Notes under the pieces: generated by a model
Database searches by the model: none
What the model was told of the DNA's origin: nothing
The model's input: the letters and a program-made list of their open reading frames with translations, nothing else
NCBI RefSeq assembly: GCF_011927695.1
Contig: NZ_JAATJE010000001.1
Span: 744,001 to 808,000 of the forward strand
DNA: 64,000 bases
DNA from: Sphingomonas jejuensis
GTDB lineage: Bacteria > Pseudomonadota > Alphaproteobacteria > Sphingomonadales > Sphingomonadaceae
Direction: 5' to 3'
Shown here: piece after piece, positions 1-7,766 of the stretch
Numbering within the stretch: position 1 is the stretch's first letter
Layout: the number at the start of each line of letters is the position of its first letter
Made by a program: the position numbers and the translations under genes

Positions 1-1
1 C

Positions 2-1456
2 CAGGCGGGCATCCACGCCGGCGAGATCGACGGCAAGGACGCCGGCATGATGTTGCTGCGCGACATCGCGCTGCGCGGCAAGGACGGGTTGCTGGACGAC
101 GCCACCTTCGTCTTCGTGCCGGTCTTCAACGTCGACGGGCATGAGCGGTCATCGCGCTGGAGCCGTCCCAACCAGCGCGGCCCGCGCGAGCAGGGGTGGC
201 GAACCACGGCGCAGAACCTCAATCTCAATCGCGATTACCTGAAGGCGGACGCGCCCGAGATGCAGGCGATGATCGCCCTGATCCGCAGGCTTGATCCCGC
301 GCTCTACATCGACGTGCACGTCACCGACGGCATCGATTACCAGTATGACATCACCTACGGCTTCAACGGCTGGGGCGGGGAAGATGCCTATTCGCCCGCG
401 ATCGCCCGCTGGATGGACGGCCGCTTGCGCCCTGCCTTTGATCGGGCTCTCATACGGGGCGGGCACATTCCGGGGCCGCTGATCTTTGCGACCGACGACC
501 GCGATCCTGCCGTCGGCTTGTCCGCCGGACCATCGAGCGGACGCTTCTCGCAAGGCTATGGCGACCTGCGTCACATGCCCTCGATCCTGGTCGAGAACCA
601 CAGCCTGAAGCCTTACCGCCAGCGAGTGCTCGGCACCTATGTCTTGATGGAAGAAGCGCTGCGCCTGGTCGGCGCGGAGCGAAGCGCGGTGCAGCGCGCC
701 GTGGCGGAGGATCGAGCGGCCCGGCCGACAGAGATGTCGCACGGATGGCAGGCGGAAGAACAGCCAACCACCCGTCGCTGGCGAGGCGTTGCGTGGGAAC
801 GGTACCGTTCGGCCGCGTCCGGCCGCGACGAGATCCGGTGGCTTGGACAGGCTCGCGATGGTGAGATCGCGTCGACCGGGCAACGGTTCGCGCCGGCCGC
901 GCCGCTGCCGTCGGCCTGGTGGGTGCCGGCCACCAAGCCGGACCTGATCGCGGTGCTTCGCCTGCATGGCGTGGAGATGACGGAGGCCGCCGGGTCGACG
1001 GCGCTCGACCTCGACATGGTGCGGCTGCCGCTTGCGCGGCTGTCACAAAGGGCAAGCGAGGGGCGCGTGCCGATGAACGTCGGGGAGGGGCGCCACGAGC
1101 GACGCCGCGTCGTCATGCCGCCCGGGTCAGTTCGGGTGCCGGCGGACCAGCCGCTCGGCCTCGTCGCGGCCGCGCTGCTGGAGCCGGACAGCCGCGAGTC
1201 CCTCCTGGCGTGGGGAGCGTTTCCGGAGATCCTCGAGCGCACGGAGTATATCGAGGGCTATGCGATCGCGCCGCTGGCCGACCGCATGCTGGAAGCGGAT
1301 CCGGCGCTTCGCGCGGCGTTCGAGGAGCGGATTGCGGCGGATCCGGCCTTTGCAGCGGACGGCGACGCGCGGCTGGCCTGGTTCTATGCGCGCACGCCTT
1401 ACTACGACGACCGCTACCTTCTTTATCCGGTCGGCCGGGAGACTGTGGAACGCTGA
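2..1456 (+). CDS. M14-family zinc carboxypeptidase, 5' end outside the window
   Basis: The reading frame is open from base 2, so the gene starts upstream and only its last 484 residues are visible. The fragment opens with the M14 zinc motif HxxE (IHAGE, fragment His5 and Glu8). It continues with the substrate-binding NLNLNRDY stretch, a third zinc ligand in YIDVHVTDG, and a likely catalytic Glu in ILVENHS. This is the order expected of a carboxypeptidase A-like metallopeptidase, which trims C-terminal residues or peptidoglycan-type peptides. The signal peptide, if any, lies outside the window. The gene ends just before the repeat that precedes the next gene, so it is probably a separate transcription unit. 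The substrate is unknown. Confidence 0.85.
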   Translation, partial: QAGIHAGEIDGKDAGMMLLRDIALRGKDGLLDDATFVFVPVFNVDGHERSSRWSRPNQRGPREQGWRTTAQNLNLNRDYLKADAPEMQAMIALIRRLDPALYIDVHVTDGIDYQYDITYGFNGWGGEDAYSPAIARWMDGRLRPAFDRALIRGGHIPGPLIFATDDRDPAVGLSAGPSSGRFSQGYGDLRHMPSILVENHSLKPYRQRVLGTYVLMEEALRLVGAERSAVQRAVAEDRAARPTEMSHGWQAEEQPTTRRWRGVAWERYRSAASGRDEIRWLGQARDGEIASTGQRFAPAAPLPSAWWVPATKPDLIAVLRLHGVEMTEAAGSTALDLDMVRLPLARLSQRASEGRVPMNVGEGRHERRRVVMPPGSVRVPADQPLGLVAAALLEPDSRESLLAWGAFPEILERTEYIEGYAIAPLADRMLEADPALRAAFEERIAADPAFAADGDARLAWFYARTPYYDDRYLLYPVGRETVER

Positions 1457-1458
1457 GG

Positions 1459-1520
1459 TTGTCACAAAAGCGTCTCGCGGCTGTCTCGCATCTGTAACGG
1501 ATGCGTCATCAAACCATCAT
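1459..1520 (+). promoter_or_regulatory. Candidate extended Pho box (six heptamers, 11-bp phase)
   Basis: Six heptamers begin exactly 11 bp apart at 1459, 1470, 1481, 1492, 1503 and 1514: TTGTCAC, GCGTCTC, CTGTCTC, CTGTAAC, GCGTCAT and CCATCAT. Five of the six match the PhoB half-site CTGTCAT at five of seven positions. A 7+4 bp direct-repeat period is the hallmark of PhoB operators. A weak -10-like TAGGCG sits at 1531-1536, ten bases after the last unit, which is the usual PhoB spacing. A small hairpin (1546-1563) lies in the leader. PhoB control of the downstream lipoprotein and receptor is inferred. Confidence 0.55.
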
Positions 1521-1594
1521 CGCGCAGGCCTAGGCGCCCCTCAAGCCGGGGGCGGAACCCCGGTGCCGACTCCGTCGACCAAGGGGAATATTCG

Positions 1595-3163
1595 ATGACG
1601 CGCACCCGCCTGTTGCTCCTTATGGGAGCCGCTCTTCCGCTCGCCGCCTGCGGTGCCGACGACGTCGCCTCCCCCGGCGAGGGTGTGATTGTGGTGCCGG
1701 CGCCGACGCCGACCACCCCCACTCCGACGACCCCAACGCCGACCACGCCGACCCCGACCCCGGGAACGCCGGCGGCTGACTGCCCCACCGGCACGACCGA
1801 CGCTGGCGTGATCGGCAGCGTCCGCGCCTGCCGCCTGCCGACCCAGATCCTGAGCGACCTGACGCTAGCGCGTCGTGCCGGCACCGCCTACATGATCGAC
1901 GGCCGCGTCGACGTGGGCATCGACGTCGGCGGCGCCTCCACTCCTGCCTCCACTGGTCGCTCGGCGATCCTGACTGTTCAGCCGGGTGTGGTGCTGTTCG
2001 GCAATGGCGGCCCCAACGGTGGCGCCGACAACGACTTCCTGGTCGTGAACCGCGGTTCGCAGATCCTGGCTGAGGGCACGGCGTCGCTGCCGATCATCTT
2101 CACCTCACGCCAGAACATCGACGGCACCGTTGCTGCGGACTCGCAGGGTCAGTGGGGCGGCGTGATCCTCGCCGGCCGCGCGCCGATCTCCAACTGCGAC
2201 ACCACGGTCGCCGGCGGCAGCGCGGGCTGCCAGGCGGTGGTCGAAGGCACCGGCAACGCGCGCTACGGCGGCGAGGTGGCGAACGATAGCAGCGGCATCT
2301 TCCGCTACGTCCAGATCCGCTACTCCGGCATCGCGATCTCCGCGGGCAACGAGCTGCAGGGCCTCACCATGGCCGGTGTCGGCTCCGGCACTCGGGTCGA
2401 TCACATCCACGTCCACAACAGCGCGGATGACGGCATCGAGGTGTTCGGCGGCCGCGTGAACGCCAACTATCTCGTGATGACCGGCACGGACGACGACGCG
2501 CTCGACACCGATGTTGGCCACCAGGGTGCCTTCCAGTTCGTCCTCGCGATCCAGCGCACCGGCAACGGCAGCTCGGACCCACGCGGCCTGGAGATTGACT
2601 CCGACTCCAACCCGGACGCGCTGCCGCGCAACGACTTCCGCTTGGCGAACTTCACGCTGGTCTCGGCGCTGAACTTCCAGTCGATCCTGCTGCGCGGCGG
2701 CACGGACGCCACGCTCGTCAACGGCGTGGTCGTCAATCCGCTCAGCCAGTGCCTTGACATCGATGGTTCGGAGACGATCCGCGCGGCCGATACGGCGCTG
2801 CAGGATCGTGGTCCGCCGGCGTTCCAGTCGCTGTTCTTCCAGTGCGCTTCACCCTTCACGGACGACACCAACGTCACCGGTGCGCAGATCCAGACTGTGT
2901 TCGGCGCATCCACCAACACCAACAACACGACCAACGGTACGGGTGGTCTGAGCGGAACGTTCATCACCGCCGGTGCCGCGGCATCCGTGACGCCGTTCAA
3001 CGCCGCGTCGCTGAACTTCGCCGGGCAGTCGTTCCTGGTGCAGACGAACTATATCGGTGCCGTTCGTGACGCGAACGACACCTGGTATCGCGGCTGGACC
3101 TGCGACAGCGCCACGGCGAGCTTCGGAAGCAACCTGAGCTGCACCGCGCTGCCGACCCTTTAA
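1595..3163 (+). CDS. Secreted lipoprotein paired with a TonB-dependent receptor
   Basis: The 522-residue protein starts with a lipoprotein signal peptide ending in the lipobox LAAC (Cys19), so it should be lipid-anchored outside the inner membrane. A Thr/Pro-rich linker (about residues 33-55) separates the anchor from a Gly/Asn/Asp-rich body. The body has repeated short beta-like units (phrases such as LTVQPGVVLFG, WGGVILAGRAP and FRYVQIRYSG), suggesting a right-handed beta-helix; four or more cysteines lie in the body and C-terminus. The start has a good ribosome site (AAGGGG). The gene lies behind the Pho-box-like array and 82 bp before a TonB receptor, so a surface-exposed partner that captures a substrate for the receptor is a reasonable inference. 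No catalytic motif was recognised. Confidence 0.6.
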   Translation: MTRTRLLLLMGAALPLAACGADDVASPGEGVIVVPAPTPTTPTPTTPTPTTPTPTPGTPAADCPTGTTDAGVIGSVRACRLPTQILSDLTLARRAGTAYMIDGRVDVGIDVGGASTPASTGRSAILTVQPGVVLFGNGGPNGGADNDFLVVNRGSQILAEGTASLPIIFTSRQNIDGTVAADSQGQWGGVILAGRAPISNCDTTVAGGSAGCQAVVEGTGNARYGGEVANDSSGIFRYVQIRYSGIAISAGNELQGLTMAGVGSGTRVDHIHVHNSADDGIEVFGGRVNANYLVMTGTDDDALDTDVGHQGAFQFVLAIQRTGNGSSDPRGLEIDSDSNPDALPRNDFRLANFTLVSALNFQSILLRGGTDATLVNGVVVNPLSQCLDIDGSETIRAADTALQDRGPPAFQSLFFQCASPFTDDTNVTGAQIQTVFGASTNTNNTTNGTGGLSGTFITAGAAASVTPFNAASLNFAGQSFLVQTNYIGAVRDANDTWYRGWTCDSATASFGSNLSCTALPTL

Positions 3164-3180
3164 TCGGCCGCCATCTCTCG

Positions 3181-3214
3181 TCGGGGGTGGCGCGATAATC
3201 CGCGCCGCCCCCGA
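3181..3214 (+). terminator. Strong intergenic hairpin between lipoprotein and receptor genes
   Basis: A 14-bp stem with one G-T wobble closes a 6-nt loop (ATAATC, 3195-3200). The arms are 3181-3194 and 3201-3214, and only a short T-run follows. It sits 17 bp after the lipoprotein stop and about 30 bp before the receptor start on the same strand. It could act as a partial terminator or an mRNA-stabilising structure that gives more lipoprotein than receptor. Confidence 0.55.
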
Positions 3215-3245
3215 ATTTCGTATCGCTCTTGATTGGACACTCGCG

Positions 3246-6005
3246 ATGAAGACGCCGCTTGCACTTGGGGGAGCGCTGCTCGTCTCAACCTTCCTGACCG
3301 GCTCCGGCTGGGCGCAGACCAGCGGGTCAACCGCAACCGCGCAGACTCCGCCGTCGGCGCCTGCACAGTCGACGCCGAGCACGCCGGCCACCGGTGCGGA
3401 GGGAACGCCCCCGACCGCGTCGCCCACGACGCCGCCTGCGTCCGCAACCGATCCTGCCGCAGACGGCACGCAGGAGTCGGTCGACGTTTCCATCCCCGGC
3501 GCGGATGCCGGTGAGGAAATCGTCGTGATCGGCCGCAACATTCCGGAACCGGTGCGCAACACGGCAGCCGTCGTAAACGTGCTGTCCACGGCAGACATCG
3601 CGCGCACCGGCGAAGGCGACATTTCGGGCGCGCTGCAGCGCGTGACCGGCCTCAGCGTCGTGGGACAAGGCTTTGTCTATGTGCGCGGATTGGGCGATCG
3701 CTATTCGCTCTCTCTTCTCAACGGATCGCCGTTGCCGAGCCCCGAGCCGCTGCGTCGCGTTGTTCCACTCGATATCTTCCCGAGCCGCCTGATCGCCTCG
3801 GCGCTCGTCCAGAAGAGCTACTCGCCCAACTTCCCCGGCGAGTTCGGCGGTGGCGTGATCAACCTGACGACGGTCGCGACGCCCGACGAGACCTTCTACA
3901 GCGTGGGAGCCTCCATCGGCGGCGACACCGAGACGACGGCCAAGCTCGGCTACACCTATTACGGATCAGACCTCGACATCCTGGGCTATGACGACGGTGC
4001 GCGGCGCGTGCCTGGCTTCGTTCGCCGCGCCGGTGAAACCGGGCAGGGACTCTCGCCGCAGGAAGCGGCGCTGCTGACCAACGCTCCGACCACGCTTCTT
4101 CAGCGCAACTCGGACATCCCTGCAAACTTCGGTGCCGACTTCAGCGCGGGCACGCGCTTCGAAGGCGGCGACGTGACGGTCGGCGTGATCACCAGCCTCG
4201 GCTATTCGAACAGCTGGCAGGTGCGTGCGTCGGAGCAGCAGTCGACCGACGACAGTGCCGGCCTCATCATTCGTGACTTCGACACCGTGCTCACCGACAA
4301 CCGCATCCTCGTGAACGGCCTTGTTGGTCTGGGAGTCGAATTCGGTGAGCATCGCATCCGCCTGACCAACGTCTACATTCATGACACGCTGAAGCAGACT
4401 CGGCTGTCATCGGGCTTTGACGTCACAAACGTGGACTTCGACCCGAACTTTCCCGATCCGCTGTTGGAGCAGAACACCTTCTTCTTCGAGCGGCAGCTGT
4501 ACGACCTGCAGGCAGTCGGTGAGTTCGACTTTGGCGATCTCGATATCGACGTCCGCGGCACCTACGCGAACACCCGGCGCGAGTCGCCCTATGAGCGTGG
4601 CTTCGTCTACTCCTACGATCGTGAGGTCGGCGACTATGTGAATCGCCTCGCCGGCAGTTTCGAGGAAGCGTCGATCGCGTTCAGCGACCTGGACGAGGAT
4701 CTTTATTCCGGCGGTATCGACGCAACCTATGAGCTGCCGACAGCGCGTCCCTTCTCGCTCACCGCGGGATACGCGTACACAGACACCGACCGCACATCGA
4801 CGCGCTACGAATTCATCTATCGCGGCGTGAACGGCAGCGGCGTCAACAACACGGTCGGGCAGCTGCGCCCGGACTACCTGCTCTCCGACTATACGTTGCT
4901 GACCTACAATGTTGGCCTCATCAATCAGTCGACGAGCCAGGGTGCCGCCCGCTACGATGCCGGCCTGACGATCCACGCCGGATATGGTCAGGCGGAGATC
5001 GAGCTGTTCGACGGGGTGCGGGTCCAGGGCGGCGTCCGCTACGAGACCGCCGATCAGTTCGTGGATACCTTCAGCAACATCGCGCGCACCGAATTGTCCA
5101 ACGACTACTGGTTGCCTGCGCTGACGGTCACCTGGAACTTCGCAGAGGACATGCAGCTTCGCCTGCATGGCTCGAAGACGATCGCGCGTCCGCAGTTCCG
5201 CGAGCTGGCACCGCAGCTGTACCAGGACTTCACGTCCGACCGGCAGTTCATCGGGAACCCGTTCCTGCAGGACAGCGAGATCTACAACGCCGAAGCACGT
5301 TACGAATGGTTCTTCCGCCGTGGCGAGCGGATCACGCTGGCCGGCTTCTACAAGAAGCTCGAGAACCCGATCGAGCCGGTGGCGTTTGCGTTGCCGAACA
5401 GCCAGCTGCAGACCGGCTTCGCCAACGCGCCGGAGGCCGAGCTCTACGGTGCTGAAGTGGAGCTGCAGACCTATGTTCCGCTCAGCGGGATCAACAGCGA
5501 CTTCTTCACGACTCGTCGCCTGGTGCTGATCGGCAACTACACCTACTCACAGTCGGAACTGAAGACCGACGACAGCCTGGTGGCCGGCCCGATCTCCAGC
5601 GTGACGCCGGAACTGGTGCAATCCTCGCTGCTGTTCCGCGATGGTGCGCCGCTGACCGGCCAGTCGGATCATCTGGTGAACGTTCAGATCGGTATTGAGG
5701 ATACGGAGCGGCTGTCGCAGGCGACGCTGCTGTTCACCTATGCTAGCGACCGCGTCACCAATCGTGGACCGGTGGCGTTCGGAAACCGTTTGCCCGACAT
5801 CGTCGAGCGACCGGGGATCCGCCTGGACTTCGTTGCCCGCGAAGCTATCGAGCTTCTCGGCACGAACATGGAAGTCAAGTTCGAGGCACGAAACCTGACC
5901 GGCCAGGATTATCGCGAGTTCCAGCAGTTCGAGAACAGCGCGATCAACATCAACGCTTATGATCTTGGCACCAGCTTCTCGCTGGGCGTCAGCGTCGGCT
6001 TCTGA
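3246..6005 (+). CDS. TonB-dependent outer-membrane receptor
   Basis: This 919-residue protein has a signal peptide ending near GWAQT and then a long Thr/Pro/Ala-rich linker (about residues 25-80). A TonB-box-like EEIVVIG stretch precedes a plug domain with the typical VRGLGDRY, NGSPLPSPEP and GEFGGGVINL motifs. The remainder is a 22-strand-type beta-barrel ending in an aromatic residue (SVGF), as outer-membrane proteins do. Such receptors use the TonB/ExbBD energy chain to import scarce large solutes. The extended Ala/Pro/Thr linker is unusual. It shares the upstream region with a lipoprotein gene and probably belongs to the same phosphate-responsive unit; the ligand is not known. Confidence 0.9.
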   Translation: MKTPLALGGALLVSTFLTGSGWAQTSGSTATAQTPPSAPAQSTPSTPATGAEGTPPTASPTTPPASATDPAADGTQESVDVSIPGADAGEEIVVIGRNIPEPVRNTAAVVNVLSTADIARTGEGDISGALQRVTGLSVVGQGFVYVRGLGDRYSLSLLNGSPLPSPEPLRRVVPLDIFPSRLIASALVQKSYSPNFPGEFGGGVINLTTVATPDETFYSVGASIGGDTETTAKLGYTYYGSDLDILGYDDGARRVPGFVRRAGETGQGLSPQEAALLTNAPTTLLQRNSDIPANFGADFSAGTRFEGGDVTVGVITSLGYSNSWQVRASEQQSTDDSAGLIIRDFDTVLTDNRILVNGLVGLGVEFGEHRIRLTNVYIHDTLKQTRLSSGFDVTNVDFDPNFPDPLLEQNTFFFERQLYDLQAVGEFDFGDLDIDVRGTYANTRRESPYERGFVYSYDREVGDYVNRLAGSFEEASIAFSDLDEDLYSGGIDATYELPTARPFSLTAGYAYTDTDRTSTRYEFIYRGVNGSGVNNTVGQLRPDYLLSDYTLLTYNVGLINQSTSQGAARYDAGLTIHAGYGQAEIELFDGVRVQGGVRYETADQFVDTFSNIARTELSNDYWLPALTVTWNFAEDMQLRLHGSKTIARPQFRELAPQLYQDFTSDRQFIGNPFLQDSEIYNAEARYEWFFRRGERITLAGFYKKLENPIEPVAFALPNSQLQTGFANAPEAELYGAEVELQTYVPLSGINSDFFTTRRLVLIGNYTYSQSELKTDDSLVAGPISSVTPELVQSSLLFRDGAPLTGQSDHLVNVQIGIEDTERLSQATLLFTYASDRVTNRGPVAFGNRLPDIVERPGIRLDFVAREAIELLGTNMEVKFEARNLTGQDYREFQQFENSAININAYDLGTSFSLGVSVGF

Positions 6006-6013
6006 ATGGAGCG

Positions 6014-6043
6014 CCGGAGCCTGCCATTACTGGCAGGCTCCGG
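6014..6043. terminator. Bidirectional terminator hairpin
   Basis: A perfect 13-bp inverted repeat (6014-6026 and 6031-6043) with a TTAC loop lies in the 52-bp gap between the convergent receptor and oxygenase genes. It is symmetrical, so it can terminate transcription from both sides. Confidence 0.8.
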
Positions 6044-6057
6044 AAACGCGTACGAAA

Positions 6058-6696
6058 TCACCCCCAGGGACGTTCCCTGAACCACTGGGTGATGACATAT
6101 TTTACGCCGGCACGAACCTTCATGCCGTGATGGAGGGTGGACGGGTTCACGCTTCCATCCGGGCGGCGGTTGTTCCAGGCCAGGAGCTTGCCGATCTCGG
6201 GCTGGACGATCTTGTCGATCGCCTTGAAGCGGGTGGCGCCGCCGGCTTCCGGCTCGTTCAGGTAGATCATCACCGTCCAGGTCCGGTTGCCCGCGACCGA
6301 GCAATATTTGGTATAATCCTCCCCGGTGGGCTCGAAATAGTCGGTATGACCCTTGAACTCCTGCCCCACCGCGTAGCGTTGCCCTTGCATGGGTTCGCCG
6401 TAGACCGGATCGAGGTCGGTCAGCGCTGTGATGCGCCGGCGGATCTCGATCACAAGCGGATCCTGCCCGTCGAGGTCGCACGTTTCGCTCGTGCGGAAGG
6501 CATCGTCGCCGTTATAGTCGGACACGGTCGAGGGGCGACGATTGGCGTCGATCCGGGCGATCACGCCGGTGCACTCCTCGGGGCTGAGGAAGTCCTTGTG
6601 GATGAACAGGCTGAGCTTGGGCGAGGGCACGCGCTGAATGCCCGGCTTGGCCGCCAGGATATCGGCAACGTCAGGCCGGAGAAGATCGGTGGACAT
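6058..6696 (-). CDS. 2OG-Fe(II) oxygenase, prolyl 4-hydroxylase type
   Basis: This is a 212-residue protein with a P4Hc-type jelly-roll domain from about residue 30 to the C-terminus. The iron ligands are visible as HTD (His117, Asp119) and a distal His (about 189) in the LHHGMKV segment. Lys199 in GVKYVITQW is the likely 2-oxoglutarate contact. The ATG at 6696 is chosen because AAGGA lies six to seven bases upstream; the longer open frame has no ribosome site and reads low-quality residues. The enzyme would hydroxylate a protein or small molecule using oxygen and 2-oxoglutarate. It is convergent with the receptor and divergent from the secretion operon, so its partner is unclear. Confidence 0.85.
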   Translation of the reverse strand: MSTDLLRPDVADILAAKPGIQRVPSPKLSLFIHKDFLSPEECTGVIARIDANRRPSTVSDYNGDDAFRTSETCDLDGQDPLVIEIRRRITALTDLDPVYGEPMQGQRYAVGQEFKGHTDYFEPTGEDYTKYCSVAGNRTWTVMIYLNEPEAGGATRFKAIDKIVQPEIGKLLAWNNRRPDGSVNPSTLHHGMKVRAGVKYVITQWFRERPWG

Positions 6697-6767
6697 GTCG
6701 CATTCCTTCGTGGACGACGGATCCAGCAAGCCGCGACGACGCGCCTTCGTCAAGCGTTCAAAGCAGG

Positions 6768-6797
6768 TTGCGGCACAGGCGGGCTGACCGCTATGGT
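6768..6797 (+). promoter_or_regulatory. Possible promoter of the type II secretion operon
   Basis: TTGCGG (6768-6773) and TATGGT (6792-6797) are separated by 18 bp. They lie about 100 bp before gspC in the divergent gap. This is a pattern match only. Confidence 0.35.
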
Positions 6798-6899
6798 AAA
6801 TCGGTCGCTCCAGCGGGGGAGCGGCGCTGGCGGGGCATCGACGGCCTTCATGATGGAGCGGTGCCTGTTCATGGCGGCGGAACAGAAGGGGGTGCAGGC

Positions 6900-7766
6900 A
6901 TGCGCCTGACGCTCGACCCGCGGTTGCGCGCCTGGGCACGGCGGCTGCCTGTCACCAATTTCTACAGCCTCGCCGAGTTGCTCCTGCTGGTGGTGCTGGC
7001 GGTTCAATGCGCACGGCTGCTGTGGACCCTGGTGACGCCGGTCGGGCCGATCGGCGACTGGCGCCCGGCCAGCGGCGTTTCAGCCGGCGACCCGGCGCAG
7101 GCGGCGCGGCTGCGGACCTTTGATCCTTTCTTCAGGCTGGTCGACACGGGCACGGCGACCGTCTTGACCTCTCTGCAACTGGTTCTCTACGGCACCCGGG
7201 TTGATGAAGCCACGGGTCGCGGATCGGCCATCCTGGGTCCGCCCGAAGGTGTTCAGAACAGCTATGCAATCGGCGACGAGGTGGTCCCCGGCGTGATCCT
7301 GTCCGGCGTTGCTTTTGATCATGTCACGCTTACACGCGGCGGCGCGGAGGAAACCTTGTTCATCGACCAGTCCAACCCTGCCCCCGTGGCCGATGCGAGC
7401 GGCGCTCCTGCCGCCTTGGGAGCGGCACCCGCCGCGACGGTTCCGGCGGCTGCGCCAGTCGATCCGCGCCGCGCCGGCCCGCCGCCGCTGACCATCGAGA
7501 CGATCCGCCGCGATATCCGCTTCACCCCGCGTACGGTGGATGGCCAGCGCAGCGGCGTGGCGGTGACCGGAACCACGGGGTCACCGACGCTTGGCCAGGC
7601 CGGGCTCGTTGACGGCGACGTCATCCTGGAGGCGGGCGGCCGGCCTGTGAGCGGATCGGCCGACATTGAGGCGGCCGCCGCCGGCGTGCAGCCCGGCACC
7701 AGCCTTCCGCTGGTGGTGGAGCGCGGCGGGCAGCGCGTGCCGATCGCCGTGCCGGTGCGCCAGTGA
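6900..7766 (+). CDS. gspC: Type II secretion protein GspC
   Basis: The 288-residue protein is the inner-membrane clamp linking the secretin to the platform. A short cytoplasmic N-terminus is followed by one membrane helix (about residues 25-42), a homology region (about 60-160), an Ala/Pro-rich linker and a C-terminal PDZ domain (about 205-285). The chosen ATG has an AAGGGGG site 8 bases upstream and avoids a longer nonsense leader. It is the first gene of a 12-gene operon and overlaps gspD by one base (TGATG). Confidence 0.9.
   Translation: MRLTLDPRLRAWARRLPVTNFYSLAELLLLVVLAVQCARLLWTLVTPVGPIGDWRPASGVSAGDPAQAARLRTFDPFFRLVDTGTATVLTSLQLVLYGTRVDEATGRGSAILGPPEGVQNSYAIGDEVVPGVILSGVAFDHVTLTRGGAEETLFIDQSNPAPVADASGAPAALGAAPAATVPAAAPVDPRRAGPPPLTIETIRRDIRFTPRTVDGQRSGVAVTGTTGSPTLGQAGLVDGDVILEAGGRPVSGSADIEAAAAGVQPGTSLPLVVERGGQRVPIAVPVRQ

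Noticed and set aside
1690-1765. Short direct repeats of about 6-9 bases, repeat-array-like
   Set aside because: They encode the Thr/Pro linker of the lipoprotein in frame; no spacers or CRISPR repeat structure.
6058-6696. PiuC-type hydroxylase linked to the adjacent TonB receptor
   Set aside because: The sequence fits the prolyl 4-hydroxylase group better, and the gene is convergent with the receptor behind a strong terminator.
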